Shown in pieces: positions 42,183 through 52,149 of a DNA stretch of 64,000 nt; positions within the stretch are counted from its first letter, which is position 1, and each line of letters starts with the position of its first letter. This stretch comes from Enterovibrio gelatinilyticus (GTDB taxonomy: Bacteria; Pseudomonadota; Gammaproteobacteria; Enterobacterales; Vibrionaceae). The stretch is from positions 1 through 64,000 of the forward strand of contig NZ_JAJUBC010000005.1 of the NCBI RefSeq assembly GCF_028683095.1. Direction: 5' to 3'. The notes below the pieces were generated by a model that worked only from the letters and a program-made list of their open reading frames with translations, was not told where the DNA came from and made no database searches. The translations under genes were made by a program, and so were the position numbers.

Positions 42183-43144
42183 GCAAACCGATCCAGATGG
42201 AACGCGGCGTGAAATACCGCGATGCAGACAAAATGGCGCTCATCCCGGTCAAGAACATGCCGACCGAGAAAAAAGAGATGCTGCGCAAGCCCGAGTGGAT
42301 GAAGATAAAACTTCCTTCTGACAGCAAACGTATTCAGGAAATTAAGTCTGCATTGCGTAAAAACAATCTGCATTCTGTCTGTGAAGAAGCGTCTTGCCCA
42401 AACTTGGCGGAGTGTTTCAACCACGGCACAGCCACGTTCATGATTTTGGGTGCGATTTGTACTCGCCGCTGCCCATTCTGTGACGTTGCCCATGGTCGTC
42501 CAAACGCAGCTGATGAAAATGAGCCAGCGAAACTGGCAAAAACCATCAGCGACATGAAGCTGAAATACGTGGTGGTCACCTCCGTTGACCGTGACGATTT
42601 ACGTGACGGTGGTGCAAAACACTTTGCTGACTGTACCCGTGAAATTCGTGCTTTGAACCCAGAAATCCGTATCGAAACCTTGGTACCTGATTTCCGAGGT
42701 CGTATGGATACAGCGCTTGAGTTGCTTAAAGACAACCCGCCTGACGTATTCAACCACAACTTAGAAACTGCACCGCGTCTTTACCGTAAAGCGCGTCCAG
42801 GTGCGAACTACAAGTGGTCGCTTGAGCTATTGAAGAAGTTTGGTGAAATGCACCCGAACGTGCCAACCAAATCTGGCGTCATGATGGGCTTAGGCGAGAC
42901 CAAAGAAGAGATCGTCCAAGTCCTGAAGGATTTGCGCGAGCACGGCGTGACCATGCTGACATTGGGCCAATACCTTGCCCCAAGCCGTCACCACTTGCCG
43001 GTTGAACGTTACGTGCCGCCTGAAGAGTTTGACGAGCTACGTGACATCGCGTTGGAGCTAGGCTTCACACACGCTGCATGTGGTCCGTTTGTTCGTTCTT
43101 CTTACCATGCTGACCTGCAAGCGCAGGGCGTGGAAATCAAATAA
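42179..43144 (+). CDS. lipA: Lipoyl synthase
   Basis: 321 residues. Radical-SAM enzyme that inserts two sulfurs in octanoyl chains. Auxiliary-cluster cysteines in [12 protein letters not shown], radical-SAM cysteines in [10 protein letters not shown], and the C-terminal RSSYHA motif with the auxiliary-cluster serine. Confidence 0.98.
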   Translation: MSKPIQMERGVKYRDADKMALIPVKNMPTEKKEMLRKPEWMKIKLPSDSKRIQEIKSALRKNNLHSVCEEASCPNLAECFNHGTATFMILGAICTRRCPFCDVAHGRPNAADENEPAKLAKTISDMKLKYVVVTSVDRDDLRDGGAKHFADCTREIRALNPEIRIETLVPDFRGRMDTALELLKDNPPDVFNHNLETAPRLYRKARPGANYKWSLELLKKFGEMHPNVPTKSGVMMGLGETKEEIVQVLKDLREHGVTMLTLGQYLAPSRHHLPVERYVPPEEFDELRDIALELGFTHAACGPFVRSSYHADLQAQGVEIK

Positions 43145-43164
43145 GACGCACACCAATAGACACC

Positions 43165-43195
43165 CAAAAACGCCGAGGACTGCCTCGGCGTTTTC
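43165..43195 (+). terminator. Terminator after lipA
   Basis: AAAAACGCCGAGG-ACTG-CCTCGGCGTTTTCG: strong GC stem with a short T-run. Confidence 0.88.
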
Positions 43196-43220
43196 GTCTC
43201 TGCCGCTACCAATTTTTTTA

Positions 43221-43318
43221 TACGGATTACGGATTACGGATTACGGATTACGGATTACGGATTACGGATTACGGATTACGGATTACGGATTACGGATTAC
43301 GGATTACGGATTACGGAT
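43221..43318 (+). repeat. 14 perfect tandem copies of TACGGAT
   Basis: A 98-bp stretch made of exactly fourteen 7-bp units without a single mismatch. It lies between the lipA terminator and yjjI, ending 94 bp before the yjjI ATG. As 7 is not a multiple of 3, all three plus frames read the same seven-residue cycle (YGLRITD) without stops, while the minus strand has TAA in every frame. Such perfect arrays are prone to slippage; the copy number probably varies among strains. Confidence 0.97.
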
Positions 43319-43412
43319 TTCCAATATGGAAACACCACCTTCCCATCATATCAATAGTGGAAAAACCCTTATCCACCGTAAAATAAACCCAAATTAAAGT
43401 AGGGTCTTTTCC

Positions 43413-44954
43413 ATGAACAACAACCTATCTGAACTGCAGCAACGTTTTTACGACATCATCAACAACCCAAGTCTTTCACCAAAGCAAAAGAACCAGTTTC
43501 TTTCGCTAGAAGCAGAAGCTAGCCTGCCTTACCTGTCAATCACAGACAGCATCGAGCAAGCGATGAAGGACGGTGTGATTTGTGACATGTTCGAAGGCCA
43601 TGCCCCCTTCAAACCACGTTACGTGCTACCAGATTACGCAAAGTTCTTGTCGCAAGGTTCTGAGCACCTAGAACTTGCGCCAGCGGAAAGCCTTGATGAT
43701 GCACTGAACATGCTGAACATCATCTACCACCATGTACCGTCTGTGACCAACATTCCGGTTTACGTGGGTCAGTTGGATGACGTGCTGATGCCTTACGTGG
43801 GCGAGCTGTCAGACGAAGAGATCTATCAAAAAATTAAGCGTTTCTGGATCATGCTGGACCGCACCCTGCCAGACGCCTTCATGCACGCGAACATTGGCCC
43901 TGCTGACAACATCATCTGTCGTACCATCCTGCGCGTTGATGCTGAACTAAAACAAATCGCGCCAAACCTGACGTTCATGTATGACCCTGCTGTCACGCCT
44001 GATGATCTTCTTCGTCACGCCACCAGCAACATCTGTGAATGCAGCAAGCCACACATTGCAAACTACCCAATGCATGCTGGCGCTTACGGTGACAAGCGAT
44101 TCGGCATTGTGAGCTGCTACAACTCACTGCCATTGGCTGGCGGTTCAAACACTTTAGTGCGCATGAACCTAAAAGAAGCGGCAAGCAAAGCAACCAACAG
44201 CGACGACTTCATCAACCATGTTCTGCCAACCTACAGCAAACTGATGGTTGAACTGATGGATGTACGCAGCACGTACCTGCATGAATCATCAAACTTCTTC
44301 ACCAACTTCCTTGCGACTGAAGGACTGATTGAAGAAAGCCGATTTGCGCCAATGTTCGGTATCTACGGCATGGCTGAGGCTGTAAATACCTTGTTCGAAA
44401 AAGACGGCAAGCAAGGCAAGTACGGTCACGACATCAGCGCTAACGAATTGGGCCACGCAATTTCCGCGAAACTGGCGGCTTTGGTTGACGAAAACCCAGT
44501 CAAACATGGTTACAACGGTAAAGCACTTTTGCACGCACAAGGTGGTATCAGCCTAGATTTGGACGCAACACCTGGCGTGCGTATTCCTTACGGTACTGAA
44601 CCAGACCCAGTGACTTACGTGCATGCAACTGCGGGTCACCACAAGCACTACACCTCAGGCATCAGCGACATTCTGACGATTGATGAGACGGTAAAATCAA
44701 ACCCAGAAGCGATGTTCAACCTGTGTAAAGGCGCAATCAATTCTGGCTATCGTGAGTTCACAGCGAACGTTGCATCAAACGATTTGGTTCGTGTCACGGG
44801 TTATATGATCAAGCTGTCTGATATCGCGAAGTTTGATGACGAAGGTTCACGCAAAAACACCACGTGGCTGGGTGCAGAAGCATCGAAAAACACGGGGATT
44901 TTGAACCGTGCGCCACGCGTCGTGAGCTTTGAATCAACGCCAGTTTACAAATAA
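43413..44954 (+). CDS. yjjI: YjjI family glycyl-radical enzyme
   Basis: 513 residues (E. coli YjjI 516). The C-terminal glycyl-radical loop is RVTGYMIKLSD (Gly about 483), and a candidate active-site Cys is in GIVSCYNSLPLAGG. The reaction is unknown. It belongs with its activating enzyme yjjW 30 nt downstream, and should work only without oxygen. A possible -10, TAAAAT, is at 43379-43384. I found only an FNR half-site (ATATCAATA), not a full one. Confidence 0.93.
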   Translation: MNNNLSELQQRFYDIINNPSLSPKQKNQFLSLEAEASLPYLSITDSIEQAMKDGVICDMFEGHAPFKPRYVLPDYAKFLSQGSEHLELAPAESLDDALNMLNIIYHHVPSVTNIPVYVGQLDDVLMPYVGELSDEEIYQKIKRFWIMLDRTLPDAFMHANIGPADNIICRTILRVDAELKQIAPNLTFMYDPAVTPDDLLRHATSNICECSKPHIANYPMHAGAYGDKRFGIVSCYNSLPLAGGSNTLVRMNLKEAASKATNSDDFINHVLPTYSKLMVELMDVRSTYLHESSNFFTNFLATEGLIEESRFAPMFGIYGMAEAVNTLFEKDGKQGKYGHDISANELGHAISAKLAALVDENPVKHGYNGKALLHAQGGISLDLDATPGVRIPYGTEPDPVTYVHATAGHHKHYTSGISDILTIDETVKSNPEAMFNLCKGAINSGYREFTANVASNDLVRVTGYMIKLSDIAKFDDEGSRKNTTWLGAEASKNTGILNRAPRVVSFESTPVYK

Positions 44955-44984
44955 CCACGGTTAATCCGGAAAGAGACCAAGAGA

Positions 44985-45878
44985 ATGTCAGTGAAGCCAA
45001 CGCAAAACGAAGCACTGGTCAGTCGTATTCTGACATTCTCTTGTGTTGATGGGCCGGGCAACCGTTTGGTGGTGTTTTTGCAGGGCTGCAATTTTGATTG
45101 CATCACTTGCCATAACCCTCACACCATCAATCACTGCACCCATTGCGGTGATTGTGTGAAAAGCTGTCCAAGCGACGCCCTGTCCATTGCTTCACAGCAA
45201 AACGGCACACAACGCGTTGTTTGGCACGCTGATAAGTGTACCCACTGCGATCTTTGCATCGATGTTTGCCCTGATAAATCCAACCCAAAAATCGTTCGCT
45301 ACAGTGTGGATGACATGCTCGCGTTGATCCGCCAGCACCACTTTTTCCTCAATGGCATCACCATTTCAGGTGGTGAAGCAACACTGCAACTGCCGTTCAT
45401 TATCGCGCTATTTAAAGCGGTGAAATCCGACTCTGAACTTGCACACCTTACGTGCTATATCGACAGTAACGGTTCGCTATCACGCACGGGATGGGAGCGC
45501 GTTTCCCCCTACCTTGATGGTGCCATGATCGATCTCAAAGCATGGCAATCAGACACGCATTTATGGCTCGTCGGTCGAGATAAGCATCGCGTTATCGACA
45601 CCATTGATTACTTGGCTACGCAGAACAAACTGCATGAAGTGCGTTTGCTGCACATTCCGGGAAAAAGCGATTTGGATACCGAAGTTGATGCGGTGGGAGA
45701 TTACCTCAACACCCTGCCTAAAGAGGTAAAGATCCGCCTAAACGCTTTTCAACATCACGGTGTGATTGGTGAAGCGCTGACGTGGGAGAAATGCAGTGAA
45801 AGCGAGATGAACCGCTTTCATGATTTACTGTTTTCGAAGACCAACCGACCTATGCAATTACCGACGATTTATACCTAA
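44985..45878 (+). CDS. yjjW: YjjW family glycyl-radical enzyme activase
   Basis: 297 residues. Radical-SAM cysteines in QGCNFDCITCHNP (CxxxCxxC), then a two-cluster ferredoxin insert (CTHCGDCVKSCP and CTHCDLCIDVCP). The ISGGEATLQ motif follows. It should abstract hydrogen from the YjjI glycine. Same operon as yjjI; convergent with the LysR gene, whose stop is 2 nt away. Confidence 0.94.
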   Translation: MSVKPTQNEALVSRILTFSCVDGPGNRLVVFLQGCNFDCITCHNPHTINHCTHCGDCVKSCPSDALSIASQQNGTQRVVWHADKCTHCDLCIDVCPDKSNPKIVRYSVDDMLALIRQHHFFLNGITISGGEATLQLPFIIALFKAVKSDSELAHLTCYIDSNGSLSRTGWERVSPYLDGAMIDLKAWQSDTHLWLVGRDKHRVIDTIDYLATQNKLHEVRLLHIPGKSDLDTEVDAVGDYLNTLPKEVKIRLNAFQHHGVIGEALTWEKCSESEMNRFHDLLFSKTNRPMQLPTIYT

Positions 45879-45880
45879 AT

Positions 45881-46798
45881 CTATGCCTTGTCGACAACCA
45901 GTTGATCATGCAGCCAGCGGCACGCTGGATTGTTCAAACTCACGGTATTCCACACCAAGCTATACGCCACTTGTCCGTAATCAAACGGCAAGGGTTTTGC
46001 CACCAGCCCTTTTCCTTGTAGCGCCGTTTCAGCCCAACGCTTCGAGCACGTAAACAAATACGGCGAGTGCTGACACATTAATGCCGCCGAACCGAAATCC
46101 GCCACCATGGTCGCAATGTTTCTCGCACCATGACGCTGCGTGAGTGTCTGTTCAAAATAGGGCTCTGCCAAGTCTTTGTCGATCACGCGAATATGACGAC
46201 AGCTTAAATACTTCTCGATAGTCAGTTCGTCGTTTGCAAGCGGATGATGGCGATTCATCAAGCAGACCATTTCATCACTCAAAATCGCCTTCCACACTAA
46301 ATTCTTGCTGTGCGTCGGTGGCTGACTGATGTCGTGGGGCAGCAGCAGAAAATCTATCTTCCCGCTCAGTAACGCCTCAAAACTGAATTGTTCTTTAGTA
46401 GAAATTACCAACTGAGCATGATCACTCAATTGCTGAGAAATATCCCCAAGCTGCGGGGCGAAAAGCTCAAACGTACTTTCACGCATCGACAAGGAAAGCG
46501 TCCCCGTAAACGTCTCTGGCGCAAACTCGCCTTGTTGAAATATACCGTTAATGTTCGACAGCACATTGTGGATAGCTGGGCCAATGCTCAAGGCATATTG
46601 CGTAGGGGCGAGTTGATTACCTGTGCGGAAGAAAAGCTCATCGTTCAGCTGTGTTTTAAGCTGCGCCAATGCCTTGCTAACGCTTGATGGCGTGACACAC
46701 AAAATATTGGCTGTCGCCGTTACACTGTGCGTCATCAAGAGCACATGCATCACGGTTAAGTGTTTAACGCTAATACGGGAAAGGGTCGCGTAATCCAT
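45881..46798 (-). CDS. LysR family transcriptional regulator
   Basis: 305 residues. N-terminal winged helix (VTATANILCVTPSSVSKALAQL) and C-terminal periplasmic-binding-like effector domain. The target and effector are unknown. It is convergent with yjjW, so it need not control it; the region 46799-46903 would hold its own promoter. Confidence 0.9.
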   Translation of the reverse strand: MDYATLSRISVKHLTVMHVLLMTHSVTATANILCVTPSSVSKALAQLKTQLNDELFFRTGNQLAPTQYALSIGPAIHNVLSNINGIFQQGEFAPETFTGTLSLSMRESTFELFAPQLGDISQQLSDHAQLVISTKEQFSFEALLSGKIDFLLLPHDISQPPTHSKNLVWKAILSDEMVCLMNRHHPLANDELTIEKYLSCRHIRVIDKDLAEPYFEQTLTQRHGARNIATMVADFGSAALMCQHSPYLFTCSKRWAETALQGKGLVAKPLPFDYGQVAYSLVWNTVSLNNPACRWLHDQLVVDKA

Positions 46799-46903
46799 CG
46801 AAGGTCATCATCATTTAAACAATCACGGCATAGCGTAGCGCTAAACCTTCCCTAGAGGTAGAGATATGCCTAAGTAACGTGGGGATATACATGCGCCAGA
46901 CAC

Positions 46904-46930
46904 AAAAAAGGCGCTGAATCAGCGCCTTTT
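46904..46930. terminator. Terminator after proA
   Basis: AAAAAAGGCGCTGA-A-TCAGCGCCTTTT. On the minus strand it ends in six T, ending the proB-proA unit. Confidence 0.9.
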
Positions 46931-46950
46931 CATCGAAAACTGCTTCCTGA

Positions 46951-48219
46951 TTATGGGCGAGACAGGTAATCCGCTTTACCCACCCATTTGTAGGTTGTCA
47001 GCTCTTCTAAGCCCATAGGGCCACGAGCATGAAGCTTCTGAGTAGACACAGCAACTTCTGCGCCTAAACCGAACTGAGCGCCGTCTGTGAAGCGTGTAGA
47101 GGCATTCACGTAAACAGCAGCAGAGCCTGCGCCATTGATGAAAGCTTCAGTCGCGATCAAATCGTTGGTCAAGATCGCATCTGAGTGACTCGCATTGTGC
47201 TCACGCATGTGGGCAAGTGCGCCGTGAACATCAGCAACCAATGCCACACCCAGTGTGTAGCTCAGCCATTCCGTGTCGAAATCGCCATCGCCAGCTTCTT
47301 GAAGATCCGCCACGCCGTTGAGCAATGGCAGCGCTGCTTTCTCAGCAACAACCTTCAATTTGTTGTCGTTAAGCAGTGGCGTCAGTTTTTCAAACAATGC
47401 AGCCGCAATGTCTTTGTTCACTAGCAAGGTATCCAGCGCGTTACACGCTGATGGGCGCTGTGCTTTCGCGTTGATGATCAAATCCAAAGCGCGATCGAGA
47501 TCCGCGGTTTTATCAACGTACATATGGCTAATGCCAAAGCCACCGATGATCACTGGGATGGTGCTGTTCTCTTTACACATCTTGTGCAAACCCGCACCAC
47601 CACGAGGAATAATCATGTCCACGTAATCGTCAAGACGAAGCAGTTCGCCTACCAGTTCACGATCCGGTTTTTCAATGTACTGAACAGACGAAGCAGGCAA
47701 GTTGGCTTTTTCAAGCGCAGTTTGAATGACCTTCACCAACTCAACATTTGAGTGGAAGGTTTCACGACCACCACGAAGAATGCTCGCGTTTCCGGTTTTC
47801 AGGCACAGAGACGCGATATCAATGGTCACGTTAGGTCGTGCTTCATAAATCACACCAATAACGCCGATGGGTTCACGACGGCGACTCAACGTCATGCCGT
47901 TTTCCAGCACTTTACAATCCATTTCACTGCCGACGGGGTCAGACAGAGAAATGACATTACGCACGTCAGCGGCAATGCCGGCCAAACGTGATTCGTTGAG
48001 TAATAAACGATCAAGCATGGCGTCGGGCAAACCTGCCTCTCTGCCCGCATCAATGTCTTTTGCGTTAGCCGCTAGAATCGCAGCCGCGTTCGCCTCGAGT
48101 TCATCAGCGATCACTGCCAGCGCGTGGTTCTTTTGCGCTGTTGGTGCCGTTGCCAATGCATATGCAGCATCTTTTGCCGCACGTCCCATGCTCTGTAAAC
48201 TGGTGGTTTGCAGACTCAT
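46951..48219 (-). CDS. proA: Gamma-glutamyl phosphate reductase
   Basis: 422 residues. Second step of proline synthesis. Aldehyde-dehydrogenase-like fold with the catalytic Cys in [13 protein letters not shown] and [19 protein letters not shown] near the N-terminus. Downstream of proB with a 51-nt gap. Confidence 0.97.
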   Translation of the reverse strand: MSLQTTSLQSMGRAAKDAAYALATAPTAQKNHALAVIADELEANAAAILAANAKDIDAGREAGLPDAMLDRLLLNESRLAGIAADVRNVISLSDPVGSEMDCKVLENGMTLSRRREPIGVIGVIYEARPNVTIDIASLCLKTGNASILRGGRETFHSNVELVKVIQTALEKANLPASSVQYIEKPDRELVGELLRLDDYVDMIIPRGGAGLHKMCKENSTIPVIIGGFGISHMYVDKTADLDRALDLIINAKAQRPSACNALDTLLVNKDIAAALFEKLTPLLNDNKLKVVAEKAALPLLNGVADLQEAGDGDFDTEWLSYTLGVALVADVHGALAHMREHNASHSDAILTNDLIATEAFINGAGSAAVYVNASTRFTDGAQFGLGAEVAVSTQKLHARGPMGLEELTTYKWVGKADYLSRP

Positions 48220-48270
48220 TTTCGCCTCTATTGCTTCGTCCTTTTCGACTGCGGAACACCCGCAATCGGA

Positions 48271-49428
48271 TTAATCGGTTACGACCAAATCATCGCAATG
48301 AATCGCGACAGGTCCATGTGCGTAACCCAGAATATCTTGAATGTCTTGGCTGTGTCGACCCGCGATCGCACTCAAGTCTTTGCTTGAATAACGACAAATA
48401 CCGCGAGCGAGCTGCTTACCGTGCTGATCGCATATGCGCGCAACAGCGCCGCGATCGAACGATCCTTTCACTGACACGATGCCTTTTGATAGCAAGCTGC
48501 TATGACGTTTCACAACAGCAGACGCTGCACCTGCATCAATAATGATGTCGCCTGCCGGCGGAGGACCTGCCAGAATCCAGCGCTTACGGCTTTCTAGTGG
48601 TGACTCAAGCGGCAGGAAGCGGGTACCCGCAGGTTGTCCGCTCACCACATGTTGAATCACTTCAGGGCGGCTACCCGCAGCAATGGTGACTTCAATGCCA
48701 GCACGACGCGCCACGTCAGCGGCTTGCAACTTGGTCGCCATGCCACCTGTGCCTAATCCACTCACACTGCCACCAGCAAGCTGGTGCAGGGTTTCATCAA
48801 TGGTGTGCACTTCACGAATAAGCTCTGCATCTGGGTTTGAGCGCGGATCAGCGGTAAACAATCCCGGCTGATCGGTCAAAAGAAGCAGTTTGTCTGCTTC
48901 GGCTAAAATAGCCACCAACGCAGAAAGGTTGTCGTTGTCACCCACTTTAATTTCAGCGGTCGCAACGGCATCGTTTTCGTTCACAACGGGCACTATGTTG
49001 TTGTCGAGCAAAGCTTGCAGCATATCTCGCGCATTCAAGTAACGCTCACGATCATCAAGGTCAGCGCGGGTTAACAGCATCTGACCGATGTTGATGCCAT
49101 AAATACCAAAGAGGCTTTCCCACTCTTGGATCAAACGGCTTTGACCAACGGCAGCCAGCATTTGCTTGTTAGCGATAGTATTGGGCAGGTTGGGATGATT
49201 GAGATGCTGTCTTCCAGCGGCAATAGCACCAGAAGTTACAACGATGACTTGGTGACCCTGTCGAATAAGCATGGCGCACTGACGCACCAGCTCAACAAGG
49301 TGAGCGCGATCGATTTTGTTTGAGCCACCAGTGAGCACACTGGTTCCCAATTTTACTACGACAGTCTGGCGATCTTGTTTATCGCCAGATTCAGCAATGA
49401 AAGATGAAACGTTTTCTTGGCCTGACAT
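48271..49428 (-). CDS. proB: Glutamate 5-kinase
   Basis: 385 residues from ATG 49428. First step of proline synthesis. Amino-acid-kinase domain ([34 protein letters not shown]) and C-terminal PUA domain (about 285-370). About 17 residues longer at the N-terminus than E. coli ProB. The frame continues to 49503 but overlaps no better start, and no strong ribosome site is visible at any. Confidence 0.95.
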   Translation of the reverse strand: MSGQENVSSFIAESGDKQDRQTVVVKLGTSVLTGGSNKIDRAHLVELVRQCAMLIRQGHQVIVVTSGAIAAGRQHLNHPNLPNTIANKQMLAAVGQSRLIQEWESLFGIYGINIGQMLLTRADLDDRERYLNARDMLQALLDNNIVPVVNENDAVATAEIKVGDNDNLSALVAILAEADKLLLLTDQPGLFTADPRSNPDAELIREVHTIDETLHQLAGGSVSGLGTGGMATKLQAADVARRAGIEVTIAAGSRPEVIQHVVSGQPAGTRFLPLESPLESRKRWILAGPPPAGDIIIDAGAASAVVKRHSSLLSKGIVSVKGSFDRGAVARICDQHGKQLARGICRYSSKDLSAIAGRHSQDIQDILGYAHGPVAIHCDDLVVTD

Positions 49429-49495
49429 GACATTGACAACATAAAAGCGAATATGCCCTTCTTTTATCAATCCCAGACCAAGATAACAAGTAAAT

Positions 49496-49541
49496 ATACC
49501 CAAGCAACTTGAAAATACTGGAATTCAGGTTGGTTGGGTAC
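49496..49541. repeat. 46-bp imperfect inverted repeat between crl and proB
   Basis: Two 18-bp arms (ATACCCAAGCAACTTGAA and TTCAGGTTGGTTGGGTAC, three mismatches) around a 10-nt loop. It resembles interspersed palindromic elements that I recall being common in vibrio intergenic regions, but could simply be a crl terminator or proB leader structure. Confidence 0.6.
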
Positions 49542-49578
49542 AAATCAATGGTAGTGCGGCAAACGGTAAACCGAGTGA

Positions 49579-49983
49579 CTAGGCAGCAGTACCTAACTTC
49601 GGTTTTTTTAGCGACGGCAACGCAGTGATTTCTAACGCCAAATCGCCTTCAACAAACCCGGCAATCTTTTGATAAAAGGTATCAAGAGAGGCTTTCACTT
49701 CCTTTACACACTTATTCGGGACATTCTCTTCTAGCCATTCACCCTCAGTGTTGAATTTACCGAACGTATAAGCGTACTCAAAGCCCCCTTCTTTTGGTGT
49801 TAGCTTCATCCACCATCCCCAAAACTCACGACTTTCAGGTGGTTTCTTTGCGTTCACACACGCAGAAAGGCAATCAAAGAAGTACCCTTCTTCTGAGGAT
49901 TTTTTTTGTCTCAGATAAGGACCCAGTTGAGCAAACTTCGTCAACAACCTCCCGTGAGATATATTTTTCGTTTCTTCAGTCAT
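49579..49983 (-). CDS. crl: Crl, sigma-S activator
   Basis: 134 residues (E. coli 133). It binds sigma-S and promotes holoenzyme formation. The conserved KFAQLGPYLRQ, FFDCLSACVN and REFWGWWMKL (interaction surface) are visible. ATG 49983 follows AAGGGAG by 8 nt; longer in-frame starts to 50136 are unsupported. Neighbour of frsA and gpt, as in E. coli. Confidence 0.94.
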   Translation of the reverse strand: MTEETKNISHGRLLTKFAQLGPYLRQKKSSEEGYFFDCLSACVNAKKPPESREFWGWWMKLTPKEGGFEYAYTFGKFNTEGEWLEENVPNKCVKEVKASLDTFYQKIAGFVEGDLALEITALPSLKKPKLGTAA

Positions 49984-50215
49984 AGCAAGCTCCCTTAAGA
50001 CGAACGTCGATCTCATTATTATCAGTAGAGTGTTTGCGAGAACACAGAGATTAGCGACTAAGCCATTCCTTGCTCTGCATAAGGCTCGTTCACGCATGGG
50101 AAATGCGTTAACAGCAAACACCCATTTATATAACACGCATCTGGTTAAAATTCGTCCTCACAGGGAGCGCTTTCCTTAATATGTCTTCATCCCAAGACAG
50201 TTAAAAAGATCTCGA

Positions 50216-51469
50216 TCACAGTGTTTTGTTGAACCAGTCAATAGCTTCAAGCATTATTCTGTGATATCCGTCATGAATAGGTTTACTTGGCAAGGTTTTC
50301 GCTTTGCCTCCATAGCTGTATAGCGCAGCTAGTTGATTATCAGAATCTGGACATACGGGATCACCGTCAAGGCCAATAGCTAGGATCGGAACCTTCGTCT
50401 TCCTACCGTTGAGTAGCCCTTGATGTCTAAGCGACAGCGCTTGCAACTGAGTCAAAAGCGTCGACGATGCTTGGCTCTTACCCATTCGAGACGCGATGGT
50501 GTCTAAGTGCATTGGTGGGATATTGTTACGACGATTTACGTCCGTCAGCATGGCATGAAGAATGCCGCCAACAGACACACAAGACTTAATACGATTTTGT
50601 TCAACAAACGCCATTCTTACCGCAGCATTCGCACCAAAACGGACACCAAAACAACCAACGCGATGATGATCAACCCAAGGTACGGATTCGAGTTCATGCA
50701 ACATAGCTTGGTGTAAACGACTGCTATCTTCTGTGAGGTTCCAGTGACTGCTTCTGCCAACTGAAGGCATATCCAGAGTCAACATGGCAATGTTGGCTGG
50801 TGCAAAATAGGTTTCAAAGAGATGCAACAGATCCGTTTGCAAACCGTCCATGCCACCACTAACAATCACAGTAGGTAGCGGCTCATTGGTATGTGGCAGA
50901 TACAGAAAACCTTCTAGGGGTTTACCATCTACCTTGGTGACTATGTTTTTGATTTTGAGGCTCGATGTTTCCATCGCTGCGTGAAATGCTTTGTTAGCCA
51001 GAATTTCAGTTTGTTGAGAAAGCGGATCCCCTTTCAAGTGAGGGTAACCTGCAATACTGAAGCAAGCCGAGGCACGTCCCCACTCTGCAGTTGCTCCTGC
51101 TTTATCGCCTTGCTCATCTTTTTCCTGCGCCCGTTTTTGGTGTTTCATACCACACTGGGCCCATTCGTAAGACCAATTGCCCTGACGATAACCGACGACA
51201 GTATCAAGTAACTTTTCGTTGCTTCTGTCATTGTCTGAAGCAGCAATGCGTGCCAGCGTTTCTTCCATTTCTATCGGATCAACGCCTTGCCATATCCACT
51301 GAGGGCGGCGCAAAACACGATACCAACTGTTGTCACTTTGGCCGTCTAAGACACTTTCAACATCTTTAGGTGGCTTGTTGGCTGTGCCTACAATGGTGGA
51401 TGTTTCTTTGGCATGTTTGGTGGGTTTAAAGAGTTTGACTGATAAGTTCTCTGACTCTGTCTCTCTCAC
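50216..51469 (-). CDS. frsA: FrsA esterase/fermentation-respiration switch protein
   Basis: 417 residues. Alpha/beta-hydrolase fold of the FrsA family: WYRVLRRPQWIWQGVDPIE near the N-terminus, and a degenerate nucleophile elbow GCFGVRFGANAAVR where GxSxG would be expected. FrsA binds EIIA-Glc in enterics and vibrios and has been linked to fermentation control. GTG 51469 follows GGAGAG by 5 nt; an ATG at 51487 is the alternative. Confidence 0.9.
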   Translation of the reverse strand: MRETESENLSVKLFKPTKHAKETSTIVGTANKPPKDVESVLDGQSDNSWYRVLRRPQWIWQGVDPIEMEETLARIAASDNDRSNEKLLDTVVGYRQGNWSYEWAQCGMKHQKRAQEKDEQGDKAGATAEWGRASACFSIAGYPHLKGDPLSQQTEILANKAFHAAMETSSLKIKNIVTKVDGKPLEGFLYLPHTNEPLPTVIVSGGMDGLQTDLLHLFETYFAPANIAMLTLDMPSVGRSSHWNLTEDSSRLHQAMLHELESVPWVDHHRVGCFGVRFGANAAVRMAFVEQNRIKSCVSVGGILHAMLTDVNRRNNIPPMHLDTIASRMGKSQASSTLLTQLQALSLRHQGLLNGRKTKVPILAIGLDGDPVCPDSDNQLAALYSYGGKAKTLPSKPIHDGYHRIMLEAIDWFNKTL

Positions 51470-51583
51470 GGCATCTCTCCGGCGCATTCATTTCAACGAC
51501 CTCTAGTGTAAACGATGGCTTAGAGAAAACCATGCTCTCTCAAAGCCAAGCAGCATCTGTGAGCTCATTCACTGACATAAGGC

Positions 51584-51609
51584 AAAAAAAAAGCCCCTTT
51601 CGGGGCTTT
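51584..51609 (-). terminator. Terminator after gpt
   Basis: On the minus strand AAAGCCCC-GAAA-GGGGCTTTTTTTTT: a 7-bp stem and a long T-run. Confidence 0.92.
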
Positions 51610-51625
51610 CTATCGATAATTTTTC

Positions 51626-52084
51626 TTAGCGCTTTGCTACAGGCTCAACGAACGTCACAGCCATATCCCAAGGCTGTTCAATCCAACAGTCTTGCGCAAT
51701 ATCAACAACGTAGTCATCAACAAGGTGTTTGCCCGCAGGTTTCGCACATACGGTGACAAATTTCGCTTTCGGATACATTTCACGGATCACTTCTGCAGTG
51801 CCGCCAGTATCAACCAAATCGTCAACCACGATGAAACCTTCACCGTCACCTTCAGCTTTTTTGATAACACGCATATCACGCTGATGATCATGGTCATAGC
51901 TAGAAATGCACACTGTATCAACGTGACGGATGCCTAGCTCACGAGCAAGAATCGCAGCAGGTACAAGACCTCCACGGCTTACTGCAATAATCCCAGTCCA
52001 TTGTTCTACAGGTAACAATTTTTCAGCCAGTTGGCGGGTATACATTTGCATGTTGTCCCACGTGATAACAAACTTGTTGCTCAT
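51626..52084 (-). CDS. gpt: Xanthine-guanine phosphoribosyltransferase
   Basis: 152 residues, same length as E. coli Gpt. The PRPP-binding loop is [14 protein letters not shown] and [12 protein letters not shown] is typical. It salvages guanine and xanthine. Next to a purine permease on the same strand, a sensible pairing of uptake and salvage. Confidence 0.96.
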   Translation of the reverse strand: MSNKFVITWDNMQMYTRQLAEKLLPVEQWTGIIAVSRGGLVPAAILARELGIRHVDTVCISSYDHDHQRDMRVIKKAEGDGEGFIVVDDLVDTGGTAEVIREMYPKAKFVTVCAKPAGKHLVDDYVVDIAQDCWIEQPWDMAVTFVEPVAKR

Positions 52085-52149
52085 TTTAAAAAACCTCAGT
52101 GGCGACGGTCGCCATTTAACTCACAGATTCAATTGCGGCGTATTGTGTC

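Noticed and set aside
43080-43397. Protein of repeated YGLRITD units read through the heptamer array
   Set aside because: It starts inside lipA in another frame, crosses the lipA terminator, and any 7-bp repeat free of stops gives such a frame. No ribosome site.
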